Positions 1 through 9,538 of a DNA stretch of 47,201 nt are shown piece after piece (position 1 is the stretch's first letter; every line of letters starts with the position of its first letter). The notes beneath the pieces are model-generated. The model saw only the letters and a program-made list of their open reading frames with translations. It did no database searches and was not told the origin of the DNA. This DNA comes from Limnohabitans sp. Rim8 (lineage in GTDB: Bacteria > Pseudomonadota > Gammaproteobacteria > Burkholderiales > Burkholderiaceae_C), in contig CAMDFT010000015.1 of the NCBI GenBank assembly GCA_945897795.1, positions 1 through 47,201 of the forward strand. Reading direction: 5' to 3'. The translations under genes and the position numbers were made by a program.

Positions 1-780
1 GGCAAGCAACCCCTGTTTTGGCTCTATTTGGGTCTGAGAGACATTTGCCATTCACCTTGGCTGAGCTTGGCCCATGGCCTGATCATGGCCATTTGTGGCG
101 GTTTGATCACTTGGCTGGCACACGACCGGTTTTGGTTGCTCGCCAGTGCGGTGTCGGGTTTTCTGGTTATCGCTCCGGTGTTGGCGACCAGCTTGTATGC
201 CATGAGCCGCGCCATCGAAAGAAACGAAGCCGTGAACCTGCGGCTTTTGTTCAAGACCTGGACGCAATGGCAAACGCTGCAGAACAACGAGCCTGTGAGT
301 TACTGGTGTTTGGTGCGTTTTGGCTTGTTGCTGGGCCTGGCCGGCACGGGCTGGGTCATGACGTCGTCGGCTTTGATCACTTTGCTGGCCCCGGTGCCGA
401 TCCACACTCCCATGGATTTCATTCGCTATGTGGTGCTGAGCCCAGACAGTTACCTGTTTGAGCTGTGGTTGGCGCTAGGCGGACTGATGGCTGCGCCGGT
501 TTTTGCTTCGAGCGTGGTGGCCATGCCTTTGCTGCTCGATCGACGACTCAACACCCTCCAAGCCGTGCTGACCAGCTGGAAAGTGGTGCTGACCCACCCC
601 TTGCCCATGGCTTTGTGGGCATTTTTGATCATGGGCCTGAGCATGATGGGCATTTTGAGCTTGTTCATTGGCCTAATCGTGATCGTGCCGATGCTGGGTC
701 ACGCCTCTTGGCATGCCTACCGCGATCTGGTGGACACCCGTGATGTGCCTGAGCGCATGCCCCGTCAGGAGGCTGTGTGA
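1..780 (+). CDS. DUF2189 integral membrane protein, 5' end outside window
   Basis: The reading frame is open from base 1 and ends at TGA 778-780, giving about 259 visible residues. The first internal start (TTG at 28) falls inside the conserved W-x-x-L-G-x-R-D motif that normally lies some way into DUF2189 proteins, so the true start is upstream of the window. About six hydrophobic segments are visible, and the C-terminal part reads G-H-A-S-W-H-A-Y-R-D-L, typical of this family of predicted inner-membrane proteins. Function is unknown; DUF2189 proteins are often found near respiratory and membrane genes. The stop codon overlaps the start of the next small membrane-protein gene by one base (TGATG), so the two are probably translated together. 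Family assignment is from recalled motifs only. Confidence 0.8.
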   Translation, partial: GKQPLFWLYLGLRDICHSPWLSLAHGLIMAICGGLITWLAHDRFWLLASAVSGFLVIAPVLATSLYAMSRAIERNEAVNLRLLFKTWTQWQTLQNNEPVSYWCLVRFGLLLGLAGTGWVMTSSALITLLAPVPIHTPMDFIRYVVLSPDSYLFELWLALGGLMAAPVFASSVVAMPLLLDRRLNTLQAVLTSWKVVLTHPLPMALWAFLIMGLSMMGILSLFIGLIVIVPMLGHASWHAYRDLVDTRDVPERMPRQEAV

Positions 781-989
781 TGTGGAATTTCACGGAAGAG
801 CAATTTGCCTGGTTCGGCCTGACCATTGGCGTGGCAGCTTTCATGCTCTACATGCTGTTCATTGTTTTGCAATTGGCCTGGGAGTCCAAAGCTGGCAAAT
901 TCGGCACCTTTGTCATCTTTTTGGGCCTGGCTTTTGGCATGTTGGGTTTTGTGGCGAAGGGGGTCATTCAGTGGCTGATTGACAACTGA
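780..989 (+). CDS. small membrane protein, DUF2788 family
   Basis: A 69-residue protein with two hydrophobic helices (roughly residues 13-32 and 43-63) separated by a short charged loop. The N-terminus M-W-N-F-T-E-E-Q-F and the overall size match the DUF2788 family, which is widespread in betaproteobacteria and has no known function. I start at ATG 780, which shares its A with the TGA stop of the upstream gene; a GTG one codon earlier (777) is possible but would overlap more. Co-translation with the upstream DUF2189 membrane protein suggests they work in the same membrane process. Confidence 0.75.
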   Translation: MWNFTEEQFAWFGLTIGVAAFMLYMLFIVLQLAWESKAGKFGTFVIFLGLAFGMLGFVAKGVIQWLIDN

Positions 990-1275
990 GAAGCGACTCG
1001 GGACAAAGCTGTGGATAAAAATAGCGCAACCCATGACTTATCCACAGCTTGGTCCGCTTTCGCAAAGTTGTTCATTTTGGCGTGACACCACAAAAGCAAG
1101 GTCACGCACAAGCTTGAAAATCATCCAAGTCCTTGTCCGAATTGAAAAAAAATGCCTTGTCCACAGCACAGGCCGAACCTTACTACTACGACTATTTAAA
1201 GATATAAAACTATAGAGAGATAACAAAAAACAAGTGCGCTGTTAAGATTTGTGTCTTTTTCCCCCTGACGGCAAC
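990..1275. promoter_or_regulatory. minCDE leader region, AT-rich
   Basis: This 286-base gap has no credible gene: an open frame at 979-1215 has no family resemblance. It carries two perfect DnaA-box-like nonamers in inverted orientation (see 1006-1050), a third near-match TTGTCCACA at 1157-1165, and a strongly AT-rich stretch at about 1185-1235. The min operon promoter must lie here or in the 3' end of the upstream gene, but several AT-rich hexamers compete and I cannot choose one. No clear Shine-Dalgarno sequence precedes minC. Confidence 0.5.
1006..1050. promoter_or_regulatory. 13-bp inverted repeat made of two perfect DnaA-box nonamers
   Basis: AAGCTGTGGATAA (1006-1018) and its exact reverse complement TTATCCACAGCTT (1038-1050) are separated by 19 bases. 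Each arm contains the nonamer TTATCCACA, which is the consensus high-affinity DnaA box of E. coli. A single-mismatch box lies at 1157-1165. Whether DnaA binds here is inference. It could regulate the min operon or be an accessory DnaA-titrating site; a replication origin seems less likely because dnaA and dnaN are not adjacent. Confidence 0.55.
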
Positions 1276-2040
1276 ATGGCGATCGCTTCAGAAGACCCTT
1301 CCAACCCCTGTTACGAGATCAAAAGCGCCGATTTGTCATTGGTGGCATTGCTGCTCAAAAACACCGACATCACAGAGGTTTCACGGGCTTTGAAGCTACA
1401 AATGGCTGAAAGTCCGGGTTTTTTTGACCAAGATCCTGTTGTGATTGACGTCAGTGGTTTGAACTTGGTGGACGATGAAACCATCGATCTCAAGCGTTTG
1501 TTGCTTGTTTTGCGCGAACACGCATTGGTACCTTTGGCCATCAAAGGGGCTCCAGCCGCGCTTTTGCAGTTGGCCAAGGGTGAAGGCTTGGTCGATGCAT
1601 CCGATGCCCGCATTCGGCGTTCTGTCCCCCTTGCTGAAGCACCTGCACCTCAAGCGCCCCCTGTTGAACAGATTGCACCGCAAACCACACCCGCTGGGGC
1701 CATGCTCATTGACAAGCCTTTGCGTTCAGGTCAACAGGTTTATGCCAAAGGGCGTGATCTGATCGTGATGGGGATGGTCAATGCGGGCGCAGAGGTGATT
1801 GCAGACGGCCATATCCATGTTTATGGCACCTTGCGTGGCAAAGCGATTGCGGGTGCCAGAGGCAATGGGGATGCTCAAATTTTTGCTCAGGTGATGGAGC
1901 CAGAACTCATTTCCATCGCCGGGGTCTACCGCACCAGCGAAAATCCATTGTCCAAAGATGTTTTGGGCAAACCGGCACAAGTTTCTTTGCAGTCAAGCCC
2001 AGACGGGGACAAATTGCTGATCACCCCTTTGAAAAACTGA
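1276..2040 (+). CDS. minC: septum site-determining protein MinC
   Basis: MinC blocks FtsZ polymerisation and, with MinD, keeps the division septum away from the poles. The protein has 254 residues, normal for MinC. The N-terminal half is the FtsZ-inhibiting domain. The C-terminal half is the beta-helical MinC_C domain, recognised by R-S-G-Q-Q-V-Y followed by G-A-E-V-I-A-D-G-H-I-H-V-Y-G and L-R-G-K-A-I-A-G-A. I chose ATG 1276; a TTG at 1249 in frame would add nine residues with no homology. There is no obvious ribosome-binding site. It is the first gene of minC-minD-minE. Confidence 0.95.
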   Translation: MAIASEDPSNPCYEIKSADLSLVALLLKNTDITEVSRALKLQMAESPGFFDQDPVVIDVSGLNLVDDETIDLKRLLLVLREHALVPLAIKGAPAALLQLAKGEGLVDASDARIRRSVPLAEAPAPQAPPVEQIAPQTTPAGAMLIDKPLRSGQQVYAKGRDLIVMGMVNAGAEVIADGHIHVYGTLRGKAIAGARGNGDAQIFAQVMEPELISIAGVYRTSENPLSKDVLGKPAQVSLQSSPDGDKLLITPLKN

Positions 2041-2075
2041 TTTTTATTTTTTATTTTGTCTAAGAAAGTTTATCC

Positions 2076-2891
2076 ATGGCAAAAATCGTTGTTGTGACCT
2101 CTGGCAAAGGCGGTGTGGGTAAAACCACCACCAGTGCCAGTTTCGCCACTGGCTTGGCCCTCAAAGGCTTCAAGACCGCTGTCATTGATTTCGATGTGGG
2201 TCTGCGCAACCTGGACCTGATCATGGGGTGTGAGCGCCGCGTGGTGTATGACCTGATCAACGTGATCCAGGGCGAAGCCAACTTGAACCAAGCCCTCATC
2301 AAAGACAAACAATGTGACAACTTGTTTGTGTTGGCGGCCTCTCAAACCCGTGACAAAGATGCCTTGTCTCAAGAAGGCGTTGAAAAGGTTTTGAACGACC
2401 TGAGTGACATGGGTTTTGAGTACATCGTGTGCGACTCACCAGCAGGCATCGAGACCGGTGCCCTGATGGCCATGCATTTTGCTGATGAGGCTTTGGTGGT
2501 GACCAACCCCGAGGTGTCTTCGGTACGCGATTCAGACCGCATTTTGGGCATGTTGGCGAGCAAAACCAAACGTGCCATTGAAGGCGCTGACCCCATCAAA
2601 GAACATTTGCTGATCACCCGCTACAACCCCAACCGGGTTGAAGAAGGGCAGATGCTGTCGCTGCAAGATATCCAGGACATCCTGCGCATCAAGTTGTTGG
2701 GCGTGATTCCTGAAAGCGAAAATGTGTTGCAAGCCTCCAACCAAGGCACACCCGCGATCCACATGGCCAACAGCGATGTGTCTGAGGCTTACAAAGACGT
2801 GATCGATCGTTTTTTGGGCGAAGACAAGCCCATGCGTTTCACCGAAGCTGAAAAACCCGGTTTCTTCAAACGTTTGTTTGGAGGCAAGTGA
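2076..2891 (+). CDS. minD: septum site-determining protein MinD, ATPase
   Basis: This membrane-associated ATPase recruits MinC and oscillates with MinE. The 271-residue protein opens with a deviant Walker A motif (G-K-G-G-V-G-K-T, residues 10-17) and contains the D-F-D-V-G-L-R-N-L-D signature. It ends in a short amphipathic membrane-targeting helix (G-F-F-K-R-L-F-G-G). The gene lies 35 bases after minC and 3 bases before minE, consistent with one transcript. All expected motifs are intact. Confidence 0.97.
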   Translation: MAKIVVVTSGKGGVGKTTTSASFATGLALKGFKTAVIDFDVGLRNLDLIMGCERRVVYDLINVIQGEANLNQALIKDKQCDNLFVLAASQTRDKDALSQEGVEKVLNDLSDMGFEYIVCDSPAGIETGALMAMHFADEALVVTNPEVSSVRDSDRILGMLASKTKRAIEGADPIKEHLLITRYNPNRVEEGQMLSLQDIQDILRIKLLGVIPESENVLQASNQGTPAIHMANSDVSEAYKDVIDRFLGEDKPMRFTEAEKPGFFKRLFGGK

Positions 2892-2894
2892 ACC

Positions 2895-3155
2895 ATGTCG
2901 TTTCTTTCCTTCCTCTTGGGCGAAAAGAAGAAAACTGCCAGTGTGGCCAAAGAGCGCCTGCAAATCATCCTGGCACACGAGCGCAGTGGCCGCAATGCGG
3001 CCGAGCCCGATTACCTGCCTGATTTGCAGCGTGAACTGGTGGCGGTGATCAGCAAGTACATCAAGATCAACCCCAATGACATCAAAGTCAATTTGGAGCG
3101 TCAGGACAACTTGGAAGTGCTGGAAGTCAAGATCGAATTGCCCGATGTGCGATGA
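2895..3155 (+). CDS. minE: cell division topological specificity factor MinE
   Basis: MinE stimulates MinD ATPase and restricts the MinCD inhibitor to the poles. The 86-residue protein has the N-terminal amphipathic membrane-binding segment (M-S-F-L-S-F-L-L-G), the anti-MinCD contact helix ([13 protein letters not shown]) and the C-terminal dimerisation domain. It starts 3 bases after minD and is the last gene of the operon; a hairpin terminator follows about 80 bases downstream. Confidence 0.97.
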   Translation: MSFLSFLLGEKKKTASVAKERLQIILAHERSGRNAAEPDYLPDLQRELVAVISKYIKINPNDIKVNLERQDNLEVLEVKIELPDVR

Positions 3156-3236
3156 AAATGGACACCCTGTCAAGGGTGACTAGTTTTCAAGAATTGATTA
3201 CCTATCCAATAAGCAACTTGGGTTGTTCACATTGCC

Positions 3237-3269
3237 AGAAAACCACCTGAAAAGGTGGCTTTCTTTTTT
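3237..3269. terminator. bidirectional hairpin terminator between minE and the oxidoreductase gene
   Basis: Bases 3237-3248 pair with 3253-3264 (core CCACCT/AGGTGG, loop GAAA, one mismatch at 3242/3259). A T-run follows on the plus strand and the stem begins with A-rich sequence, so it can also end transcripts from the minus strand. It sits between two convergent genes, immediately after the stop of the minus-strand gene at 3269. Confidence 0.8.
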
Positions 3270-6200
3270 CAATCTGTGTTCAATGAAGCCCACATCAATC
3301 GCGCCGCACGGATGTTGCGCTCTTTGACGTGGCCAAAACCTTTGATGGTTTCGGGTACGCGGGCGACTTCCAGTGCGTGTGCGTGGGTGGTGTCTGACAA
3401 GTTGTTCAGTACCCAATCGATGTGCTGCATGTACTCGCGGATCAAGGCGCGTTCGGTCACACGTTCTTCGGTTTTGCCAAACACATCCATTGCCGTGCCA
3501 CGCAGGCCTTTGAATTTGGCCAGCACTTTAAATCCTGTAAGCATGATCGGGCCAAACTTGCGTTTGACCAATTCACCCTTCGCATTGCGCTTGGACCAAA
3601 GGGGTGGGGCCAGGTGGTAGTTCACTTTGAAGTCACCTTCAAAGCTCTCGCTGATGCGTTCCAGAAAACCAGTTTGGGTGTGCAGGCGAGCGACTTCGTA
3701 CTCGTCTTTGTAGGCCATGAGTTTGTACAAATGGCGAGCCACGGTCTCGGCTAGGATGGTTTTGCCCAAAGGTGCCTCAGTGGCACGCACACGTTCCACA
3801 ATGCCTTGGTAGAGCTGGGCGTACGTGGCGTTTTGGTAGTCCGTCAAACGCGCCATGCGGTTGGCCACGATGTCTTCCAGGCTGTCGCGCTTTTTGAAAG
3901 TGATGACCTGCGATGGGCGGATGTGTTTCATCAGTGCATCAAGGTGCTGCGCGGCATGCCGCCCCCACTCAAAAGCAGCCAGGTTGTTTTTGACCTGCAC
4001 GTCGTTGAGTTCAATGGCGCGTACCAGTGATTCACGGTGCAAAGGCACCCAGCCTTTTTGCCAGGCGTAACCCAAGATCATCGGGTTGACGTAAATCGTG
4101 TCACCCATGAGTTGTTTGGCCAGGGCATCGGCATCAAAAGCGCCAACGCCTTCCACACCCACTTGTGCCGTGATTTCGGCCACGCATTGCTCAGCCGGGT
4201 TTTGCCAGTTGCCGTTTTTCACAAAGGCAGCGGTGGGCGTGCTGTTGCTGTTCATGGCCACATGGGTGCGGCCTGGGCGCATGCGCAAAGTCGTTTCTTT
4301 GGACGCGCTGACGATGGGGTCGCAGCCGATGATCAGGTCAGCTGCGGCCATGCTCACGCGGGTGGTGCGGATCTCGTTTTGCATGTTGGCGATCAGGATG
4401 TGACTCCAGGTCGCACCGCCTTTTTGGGCCAAACCCGCCGAGTCTTGCGTGACGATGCCTTTGCCTTCCATGTGCGCGGCCATGCCTAGCAGCTGGCCAA
4501 TGGTGATGACGCCGGTGCCTCCAACACCCGCGACCACGGTGCCCCAAGGCTCGGTGATGGTGGGCAATACAGGCTCAGGCAAAGCCCCCAAACTGGCCGG
4601 ATTGATCGTGGTATTGGTGGTTGACGATTTCTTTTTGAACGTGCCGCCTTCTACGGTGACAAAGCTGGGGCAAAAGCCTTTGAGGCAGCTGGTGTCCTTG
4701 TTGCAGGTGCTTTGGTTGATGGTGCGTTTGCGGCCGAGTTCGGTCTCCAAAGGCTCGACCGACAAGCAGTTCGATTGCACACCGCAGTCGCCACACCCTT
4801 CGCACACCTCTTCGTTGATCATCACGCGCACCGCGGGATCGACCATGGTGCCGCGTTTGCGGCGGCGCCGCTTTTCGGTGGCGCAGGTCTGGTCGTAAAT
4901 GATGACCGTGGTGCCTTTGATTTCACGCATTTCGCGCTGAATGCGGTCGAGTTCGTCGCGGTGGAATACGCGCACGCCTTCGACCAAAGCGACACCCTCG
5001 TATTTCTCGGGTTCGTCGGTCACGACCACGATGCGCTGCGCGCCTTCGGCCTTCATGCTCATGGCGATCTGCACCACGCTGTGACCTTCGGCGCGTTCAC
5101 CCACAGGTTGGCCGCCGGTCATGGCGACGGCGTCGTTGTACAAAATCTTGTAGGTGATGTTCACGCCCGAGGCCACGCTTTGGCGCACCGCCAATATGCC
5201 GCTGTGGAAATAAGTGCCGTCGCCGATGTTGGCAAAGATGTGCTGGTCGGTGCAGAAGGGCTGCTGGCCGCTCCATGGCACGCCTTCGCCACCCATCTGG
5301 GTGAAGCCCGTGGTGCTGCGGTCCATCCAGAGGCTCATGAAATGGCAGCCAATGCCCGCCATGGCGCGTGAGCCTTCGGGCACCTTGGTGGAGGTGTTGT
5401 GTGGGCAGCCCGAGCAGAACCATGGCGTGCGTTCAGCCGCTGCCCCCAAGGTCAGGGTTTGCAAGGATTTTTCTTTGGCGTCCAGCACGGCCAGGTGGGC
5501 GTCGATGCGGGCGATGGTGTCGGCATCGAGGCCCAGCTTTTTCAGCCGCTTGGCAATGGCCAGTGCAATCAAGGCGGGCGTCAGGTCGGCATTGGCCCGC
5601 AGCAAGGTGCGCTGGGTCGGATTGGCCGTTGACCATTCGCCGCCCGAGGTGTCGCCATCGGCCTCGTCGAATTTGCCCACGATGGTGGGGCGCATACCGT
5701 CGCGCCAGTTGTACAGCTCTTCTTTAAGTTGGTATTCGATGACTTGGCGTTTTTCTTCGACCACCAAAATCTCGCGCAAGCCAGTGGCAAATTCGCGGGT
5801 GGTGTGCGATTCGAGGGGCCAAACCACGCCCACTTTGTGTACCCGAATGCCCAAGCGCTGGCAGGTGGCGTCGTCCAGACCCAGATCGAGCAGGGCTTGT
5901 CGTGTGTCGTTGTAGGCCTTGCCGCTGGCGATCAGGCCGAACCGATCATTCGGGCCTTGGATGACGTTGTGGTTGAGCTTGTTGGCGCGGATGTAGGCGA
6001 GAGCCGCGTACCACTTGTAATCAAACAAACGCGCTTCTTGTTCCAGCGCGGTGTCGGGCCAGCGGATGTGCACACCGCCGGGCGGCATGACGAACTCGGG
6101 CAAGACAATTTGCACCCGCTCGGGGTCAATGTGCGCCGTGGCGCTGGACTCGACGATCTCCTGGATCGTCTTCATGCCCGACCAGATGCCTGCAAAACGG

Positions 6201-6805
6201 CTCAGGGCAATGGCGTGCAGGCCTTGGTCCAGGATGTCTTGCACGCTGGCCGGGAAAAACACGGGCAAGCCGCAGGCCTTGAAGATGTGGTCGCTCTGGT
6301 GCGCTGCGGTGGAGCTTTTGGCCACATGGTCATCGCCCGCCACCGCCAGCACGCCGCCCCACGGTGTGGTGCCCGCCATGTTGGCGTGTTTGAACACGTC
6401 TGAGCAGCGGTCCACGCCGGGGCCTTTGCCGTACCAAATGCCAAACACGCCGTCGAACTTATTGGTGCCAGGAGGTGCAAAACCCAATTGCTGTGTGCCC
6501 CACAAGGCGGTGGCGGCCAACTCTTCGTTCACGCCAGGCTGGAACACGATGTGCTGGGCCTTCAGGTGGTCTTTCGCCTTCCACAGCGATTGGTCGTAGC
6601 TGCCCAAGGGCGAGCCCCGGTAACCGCTGATGAAGCCAGCGGTGTTCTTGCCTTGCAGGGCGTCGCGTTGGCGCTGCAGCATGGGCAGTTTGACCAAGGC
6701 TTGCACGCCACTCATGAAGGCGCGGCCCACATCCAAGCTGTACTTGTCGTCCAGCGTCACCGTTTCAAGAGCTTGGCGAATCGATTCGGGCAAAGGGGCG
6801 TTCAT
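3269..6805 (-). CDS. indolepyruvate:ferredoxin oxidoreductase, single-chain (IorA-IorB fused)
   Basis: A 1178-residue enzyme of the 2-oxoacid:acceptor oxidoreductase superfamily. Family members oxidatively decarboxylate aryl- or branched-chain 2-oxo acids to acyl-CoA with thiamine pyrophosphate and iron-sulfur clusters. The N-terminal part is the pyrimidine-binding domain. The central part has the C-S-G-C-P-H-N-T-S-T motif and the TPP motif G-D-G-T-Y-F-H-S. A cysteine cluster C-E-G-C-G-D-C follows, and the C-terminal part (V-A-G-V-G-G-T-G-V) is the gamma-type domain. I start at ATG 6805 because the protein then begins M-N-A-P-L-P-E-S; an upstream ATG adds ten non-conserved residues. The divergent Lrp-type regulator starting 120 bases away probably controls it, suggesting induction by an aromatic amino acid or its 2-oxo acid. 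Confidence 0.92.
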   Translation of the reverse strand: MNAPLPESIRQALETVTLDDKYSLDVGRAFMSGVQALVKLPMLQRQRDALQGKNTAGFISGYRGSPLGSYDQSLWKAKDHLKAQHIVFQPGVNEELAATALWGTQQLGFAPPGTNKFDGVFGIWYGKGPGVDRCSDVFKHANMAGTTPWGGVLAVAGDDHVAKSSTAAHQSDHIFKACGLPVFFPASVQDILDQGLHAIALSRFAGIWSGMKTIQEIVESSATAHIDPERVQIVLPEFVMPPGGVHIRWPDTALEQEARLFDYKWYAALAYIRANKLNHNVIQGPNDRFGLIASGKAYNDTRQALLDLGLDDATCQRLGIRVHKVGVVWPLESHTTREFATGLREILVVEEKRQVIEYQLKEELYNWRDGMRPTIVGKFDEADGDTSGGEWSTANPTQRTLLRANADLTPALIALAIAKRLKKLGLDADTIARIDAHLAVLDAKEKSLQTLTLGAAAERTPWFCSGCPHNTSTKVPEGSRAMAGIGCHFMSLWMDRSTTGFTQMGGEGVPWSGQQPFCTDQHIFANIGDGTYFHSGILAVRQSVASGVNITYKILYNDAVAMTGGQPVGERAEGHSVVQIAMSMKAEGAQRIVVVTDEPEKYEGVALVEGVRVFHRDELDRIQREMREIKGTTVIIYDQTCATEKRRRRKRGTMVDPAVRVMINEEVCEGCGDCGVQSNCLSVEPLETELGRKRTINQSTCNKDTSCLKGFCPSFVTVEGGTFKKKSSTTNTTINPASLGALPEPVLPTITEPWGTVVAGVGGTGVITIGQLLGMAAHMEGKGIVTQDSAGLAQKGGATWSHILIANMQNEIRTTRVSMAAADLIIGCDPIVSASKETTLRMRPGRTHVAMNSNSTPTAAFVKNGNWQNPAEQCVAEITAQVGVEGVGAFDADALAKQLMGDTIYVNPMILGYAWQKGWVPLHRESLVRAIELNDVQVKNNLAAFEWGRHAAQHLDALMKHIRPSQVITFKKRDSLEDIVANRMARLTDYQNATYAQLYQGIVERVRATEAPLGKTILAETVARHLYKLMAYKDEYEVARLHTQTGFLERISESFEGDFKVNYHLAPPLWSKRNAKGELVKRKFGPIMLTGFKVLAKFKGLRGTAMDVFGKTEERVTERALIREYMQHIDWVLNNLSDTTHAHALEVARVPETIKGFGHVKERNIRAARLMWASLNTD

Positions 6806-6924
6806 GGTCTGTCCTGCGTCTGAAATGGATGGCACAGTTTAGAGCGTGTCAGCGGACAAGTGCTTGCTTTCGGCGACAGGATTTGCCCTATGATTTGAAA
6901 GATTCTTGCTCAAAAAGGCTTATT
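6806..6924. promoter_or_regulatory. divergent promoter region of oxidoreductase and Lrp-type regulator
   Basis: A 119-base gap between divergently transcribed genes, expected to hold both promoters and the Lrp operator. A possible -10 element TATGAT (6889-6894) on the plus strand has only a poor -35 (TTGCTT 6864-6869, 19-base spacing). No convincing palindromic Lrp site is seen by eye. Confidence 0.4.
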
Positions 6925-7392
6925 ATGGAAACACTGGACAAATTTGATTGGGCCATATTGAATGAACTGCAAACCAATGGCCGCTTGACCAATGCCGAAC
7001 TTGCGCAAAGGGTAGGGCTGTCGGCGGCGCCTTGTTGGCGGCGTGTGCGGGCGCTGGAAGAATCGGGCGTGATCAAAGGCTACCGCGCTGAGATTGACAG
7101 GCAAAAGGTGGGCCTGGATGTGTTGGCCTTTGTGCGCTTGGACGCTGAACGCAACCGGGGTGACATCACCCGCCAACTGGAAGAAGCGATTCAGAAAATT
7201 CCCGAGGTGGTGTCTTGTCATTACATCAGCGGTACCGGCACCTTTGAGTTACAGGTGGTCAGCAAAGACCTGAACACCTTCAGCCAGTTCGCCCGTGATG
7301 TGTTGATCAACTTGCCCAATGTGAAAGACCTGCACACCAGCTTTTCATTGGGCGAGGTCAAGGCCGCAGGTGCCTTGCCGCTCAATCCCTGA
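6925..7392 (+). CDS. Lrp/AsnC-family transcriptional regulator
   Basis: A 155-residue protein of normal length for the family. Residues 1-60 form the winged HTH ([13 protein letters not shown], then [13 protein letters not shown]). Residues 70-145 are the RAM ligand-binding and oligomerisation domain ([15 protein letters not shown]). ATG 6925 is chosen because it gives the canonical start; upstream in-frame codons to 6829 encode no recognisable sequence. It is divergent from the indolepyruvate oxidoreductase gene, the usual arrangement for an Lrp-type regulator and its amino-acid-catabolic target. Confidence 0.92.
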   Translation: METLDKFDWAILNELQTNGRLTNAELAQRVGLSAAPCWRRVRALEESGVIKGYRAEIDRQKVGLDVLAFVRLDAERNRGDITRQLEEAIQKIPEVVSCHYISGTGTFELQVVSKDLNTFSQFARDVLINLPNVKDLHTSFSLGEVKAAGALPLNP

Positions 7393-7567
7393 GTTTCAGA
7401 GGCGTCACTCCGGTCAAGCCAATCACCCGAGGTGTTGCCGGGTTCAGGGATGCTGTAGGCCTTGGCACCCTGCCTGTAAAATGAGCAGCTTCAGCCGACC
7501 CCGTGGCAGGGTGGCTCCATGGCGCTGGCGGCGTTCATTTATGGGCCTCGATCTGAGGCAGACCAAC

Positions 7568-9538
7568 ATGCTTTACCCTCAAGAATTCGATGTGATCGTG
7601 GTCGGTGGCGGCCATGCCGGAACCGAAGCGGCGCTGGCCTCGGCCCGCATGGGCTGCAAAACGCTCTTGCTCAGCCACAACATCGAAACGCTGGGCCAGA
7701 TGAGCTGCAACCCCAGTATTGGTGGCATTGGCAAGGGCCATCTGGTCAAAGAAGTCGATGCGTTGGGTGGTGCCATGGCGCTGGCCACCGACGAAGGCGG
7801 TATCCAGTTCCGCATCCTCAACAGCTCCAAAGGCCCTGCCGTGCGCGCCACGCGCGCCCAGGCCGACCGTATTTTGTACAAAGCCGCCATCCGCCGCATG
7901 CTCGAGAACCAGCCCAACTTGTGGTTGTTTCAACAAGCTGTGGACGACCTCATGGTGGAGGGCGACCGGGTGGTGGGCGCCGTCACTCAGGTGGGTATTC
8001 GCTTCCGTTCGCGCACGGTGGTGCTGACGGCGGGCACGTTTTTGGACGGCAAAATCCATGTGGGTTTGCAAAACTACGCGGCGGGCCGAGCGGGCGATCC
8101 CCCGGCCGTCAGCCTGTCGGCGCGCCTGAAAGAGCTGAAGCTGCCGCAAGGGCGCCTGAAGACCGGCACACCGCCGCGTTTGGATGGCCGCACCATCGAT
8201 TTTTCCAAGTGTTCCGAGCAGCCCGGCGACGGTGTGCCCGGCGGCATGAACCCCGAGGGGGGAGTGCCTGTATTCAGCTTCATGGGCAAGGCCGACATGC
8301 ACCCACAGCAAGTGCCGTGTTGGATCACCCACACCAACGAGCGCACGCACGAGATCATCCGCTCGGGCTTTGACCGCAGCCCCATGTTCACCGGCAAGAT
8401 CGAGGGCGTGGGTCCGCGCTATTGCCCCAGCGTCGAAGACAAGGTCAACCGTTTTGCCGACAAAGACAGCCACCAGATTTTTCTGGAGCCCGAAGGCCTG
8501 ACCACGCACGAGTACTACCCCAACGGCATCTCGACCAGCTTGCCGTTTGACATCCAGTACGACCTGGTGCGCTCGATGAAAGGCTTGGAAAACTGCCACA
8601 TCTTGCGTCCCGGCTACGCCATTGAATATGACTTTTTTGACCCCCGTTCACTGAAGAACAGCTTTGAGACGCGGCAGATCAACGGCTTATTTTTTGCGGG
8701 CCAGATCAACGGCACCACCGGTTACGAAGAAGCAGCCGCGCAGGGGTTGTTCGCGGGCATCAACGCTGCGCTGCAATGCCGGGGCGAATCTGCCTGGTTG
8801 CCTGCGCGTGACCAAGCTTATTTGGGTGTGTTGGTCGATGACCTGGTGACGCAAGGCGTGACCGAGCCTTACCGCATGTTCACCAGCCGAGCCGAGTACC
8901 GCCTGCAGCTGCGCGAGGACAATGCCGACGCGCGCTTGACCGAAGTGGGGCGACAAATGGGTCTGGTGGACGACGCCCGCTGGGACGCGTTCAGCCGCAA
9001 GCGCGACGCTGTTTCACGTGAAACAGGGCGACTGAAAGCCACCTGGGTGAATCCGCGCAACTTGCCAGCGGCCGAGTCTGAGCGGGTGTTGGGCAAAGCC
9101 ATTGAGCATGAGCACAACCTGTTTGACCTGTTGCGCAGACCGAATGTGAGTTATCCAGCGTTGATGACGCTTGACGGCGGCCGAATGGCCAGTGCCGATG
9201 TTTCACGTGAAACGCTGGGCGACTTGAGCGCTTCAGTGATTGAGCAGGTGGAGATCGCCGCCAAATACTCCGGCTACATCGACCGCCAAAAAGGGGAGGT
9301 GGAACGGGCTGCGTTTTATGAACACCTGCGCCTGCCGGAAAGCTTGGACTACCTGCAGGTCTCTGCCTTGTCGATTGAAGCGCGGCAAAAGCTGGCCAAA
9401 CATCGCCCCGAAACCCTGGGTCAAGCTTCGCGCATCTCGGGCATCACGCCGGCCAGCGTGTCATTGCTCTTGATTCATCTGAAGAAAGGTGGCTTCAAAG
9501 GGTTCATGCAAACCACCGAGGAAGGCGTGCAGGCATGA
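7568..9538 (+). CDS. mnmG: tRNA uridine-5-carboxymethylaminomethyl modification enzyme MnmG (GidA)
   Basis: FAD-dependent subunit of the MnmE-MnmG complex that modifies the wobble uridine (cmnm5U) of several tRNAs. The protein is 656 residues. The N-terminal FAD-binding motif [11 protein letters not shown] is at about residues 11-21. Conserved blocks [12 protein letters not shown] and the helical C-terminal domain that binds MnmE are present. ATG 7568 is chosen; the open frame extends to 7370 but upstream codons are unrelated. Two parS sites lie inside the coding sequence and are read as V-S-R-E-T at residues 482-486 and 545-549. The stop overlaps the rsmG start (ATGA). Confidence 0.97.
   Translation: MLYPQEFDVIVVGGGHAGTEAALASARMGCKTLLLSHNIETLGQMSCNPSIGGIGKGHLVKEVDALGGAMALATDEGGIQFRILNSSKGPAVRATRAQADRILYKAAIRRMLENQPNLWLFQQAVDDLMVEGDRVVGAVTQVGIRFRSRTVVLTAGTFLDGKIHVGLQNYAAGRAGDPPAVSLSARLKELKLPQGRLKTGTPPRLDGRTIDFSKCSEQPGDGVPGGMNPEGGVPVFSFMGKADMHPQQVPCWITHTNERTHEIIRSGFDRSPMFTGKIEGVGPRYCPSVEDKVNRFADKDSHQIFLEPEGLTTHEYYPNGISTSLPFDIQYDLVRSMKGLENCHILRPGYAIEYDFFDPRSLKNSFETRQINGLFFAGQINGTTGYEEAAAQGLFAGINAALQCRGESAWLPARDQAYLGVLVDDLVTQGVTEPYRMFTSRAEYRLQLREDNADARLTEVGRQMGLVDDARWDAFSRKRDAVSRETGRLKATWVNPRNLPAAESERVLGKAIEHEHNLFDLLRRPNVSYPALMTLDGGRMASADVSRETLGDLSASVIEQVEIAAKYSGYIDRQKGEVERAAFYEHLRLPESLDYLQVSALSIEARQKLAKHRPETLGQASRISGITPASVSLLLIHLKKGGFKGFMQTTEEGVQA
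9010..9025. other. parS site 1 (perfect), inside mnmG
   Basis: TGTTTCACGTGAAACA, a perfect 16-base palindrome identical to the consensus ParB-binding centromere site. It lies in the mnmG coding sequence, about 3.5 kb upstream of parB. Confidence 0.95.
9199..9214. other. parS site 2 (15/16), inside mnmG
   Basis: The 14-base core GTTTCACGTGAAAC is intact and only the last outer base differs from the 16-base consensus. It lies in mnmG, 189 bases after parS site 1. Confidence 0.93.

Noticed and set aside
979..1215. Open frame of 78 codons in the min leader
   Set aside because: No recognisable domain, it overlaps the end of the upstream gene, and the region is better explained as a regulatory leader.
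990..1275. This region as the chromosomal origin oriC
   Set aside because: Only two perfect boxes and one near-match are present, and dnaA, dnaN and rpmH are not nearby; kept as a finding about DnaA boxes but not called an origin.
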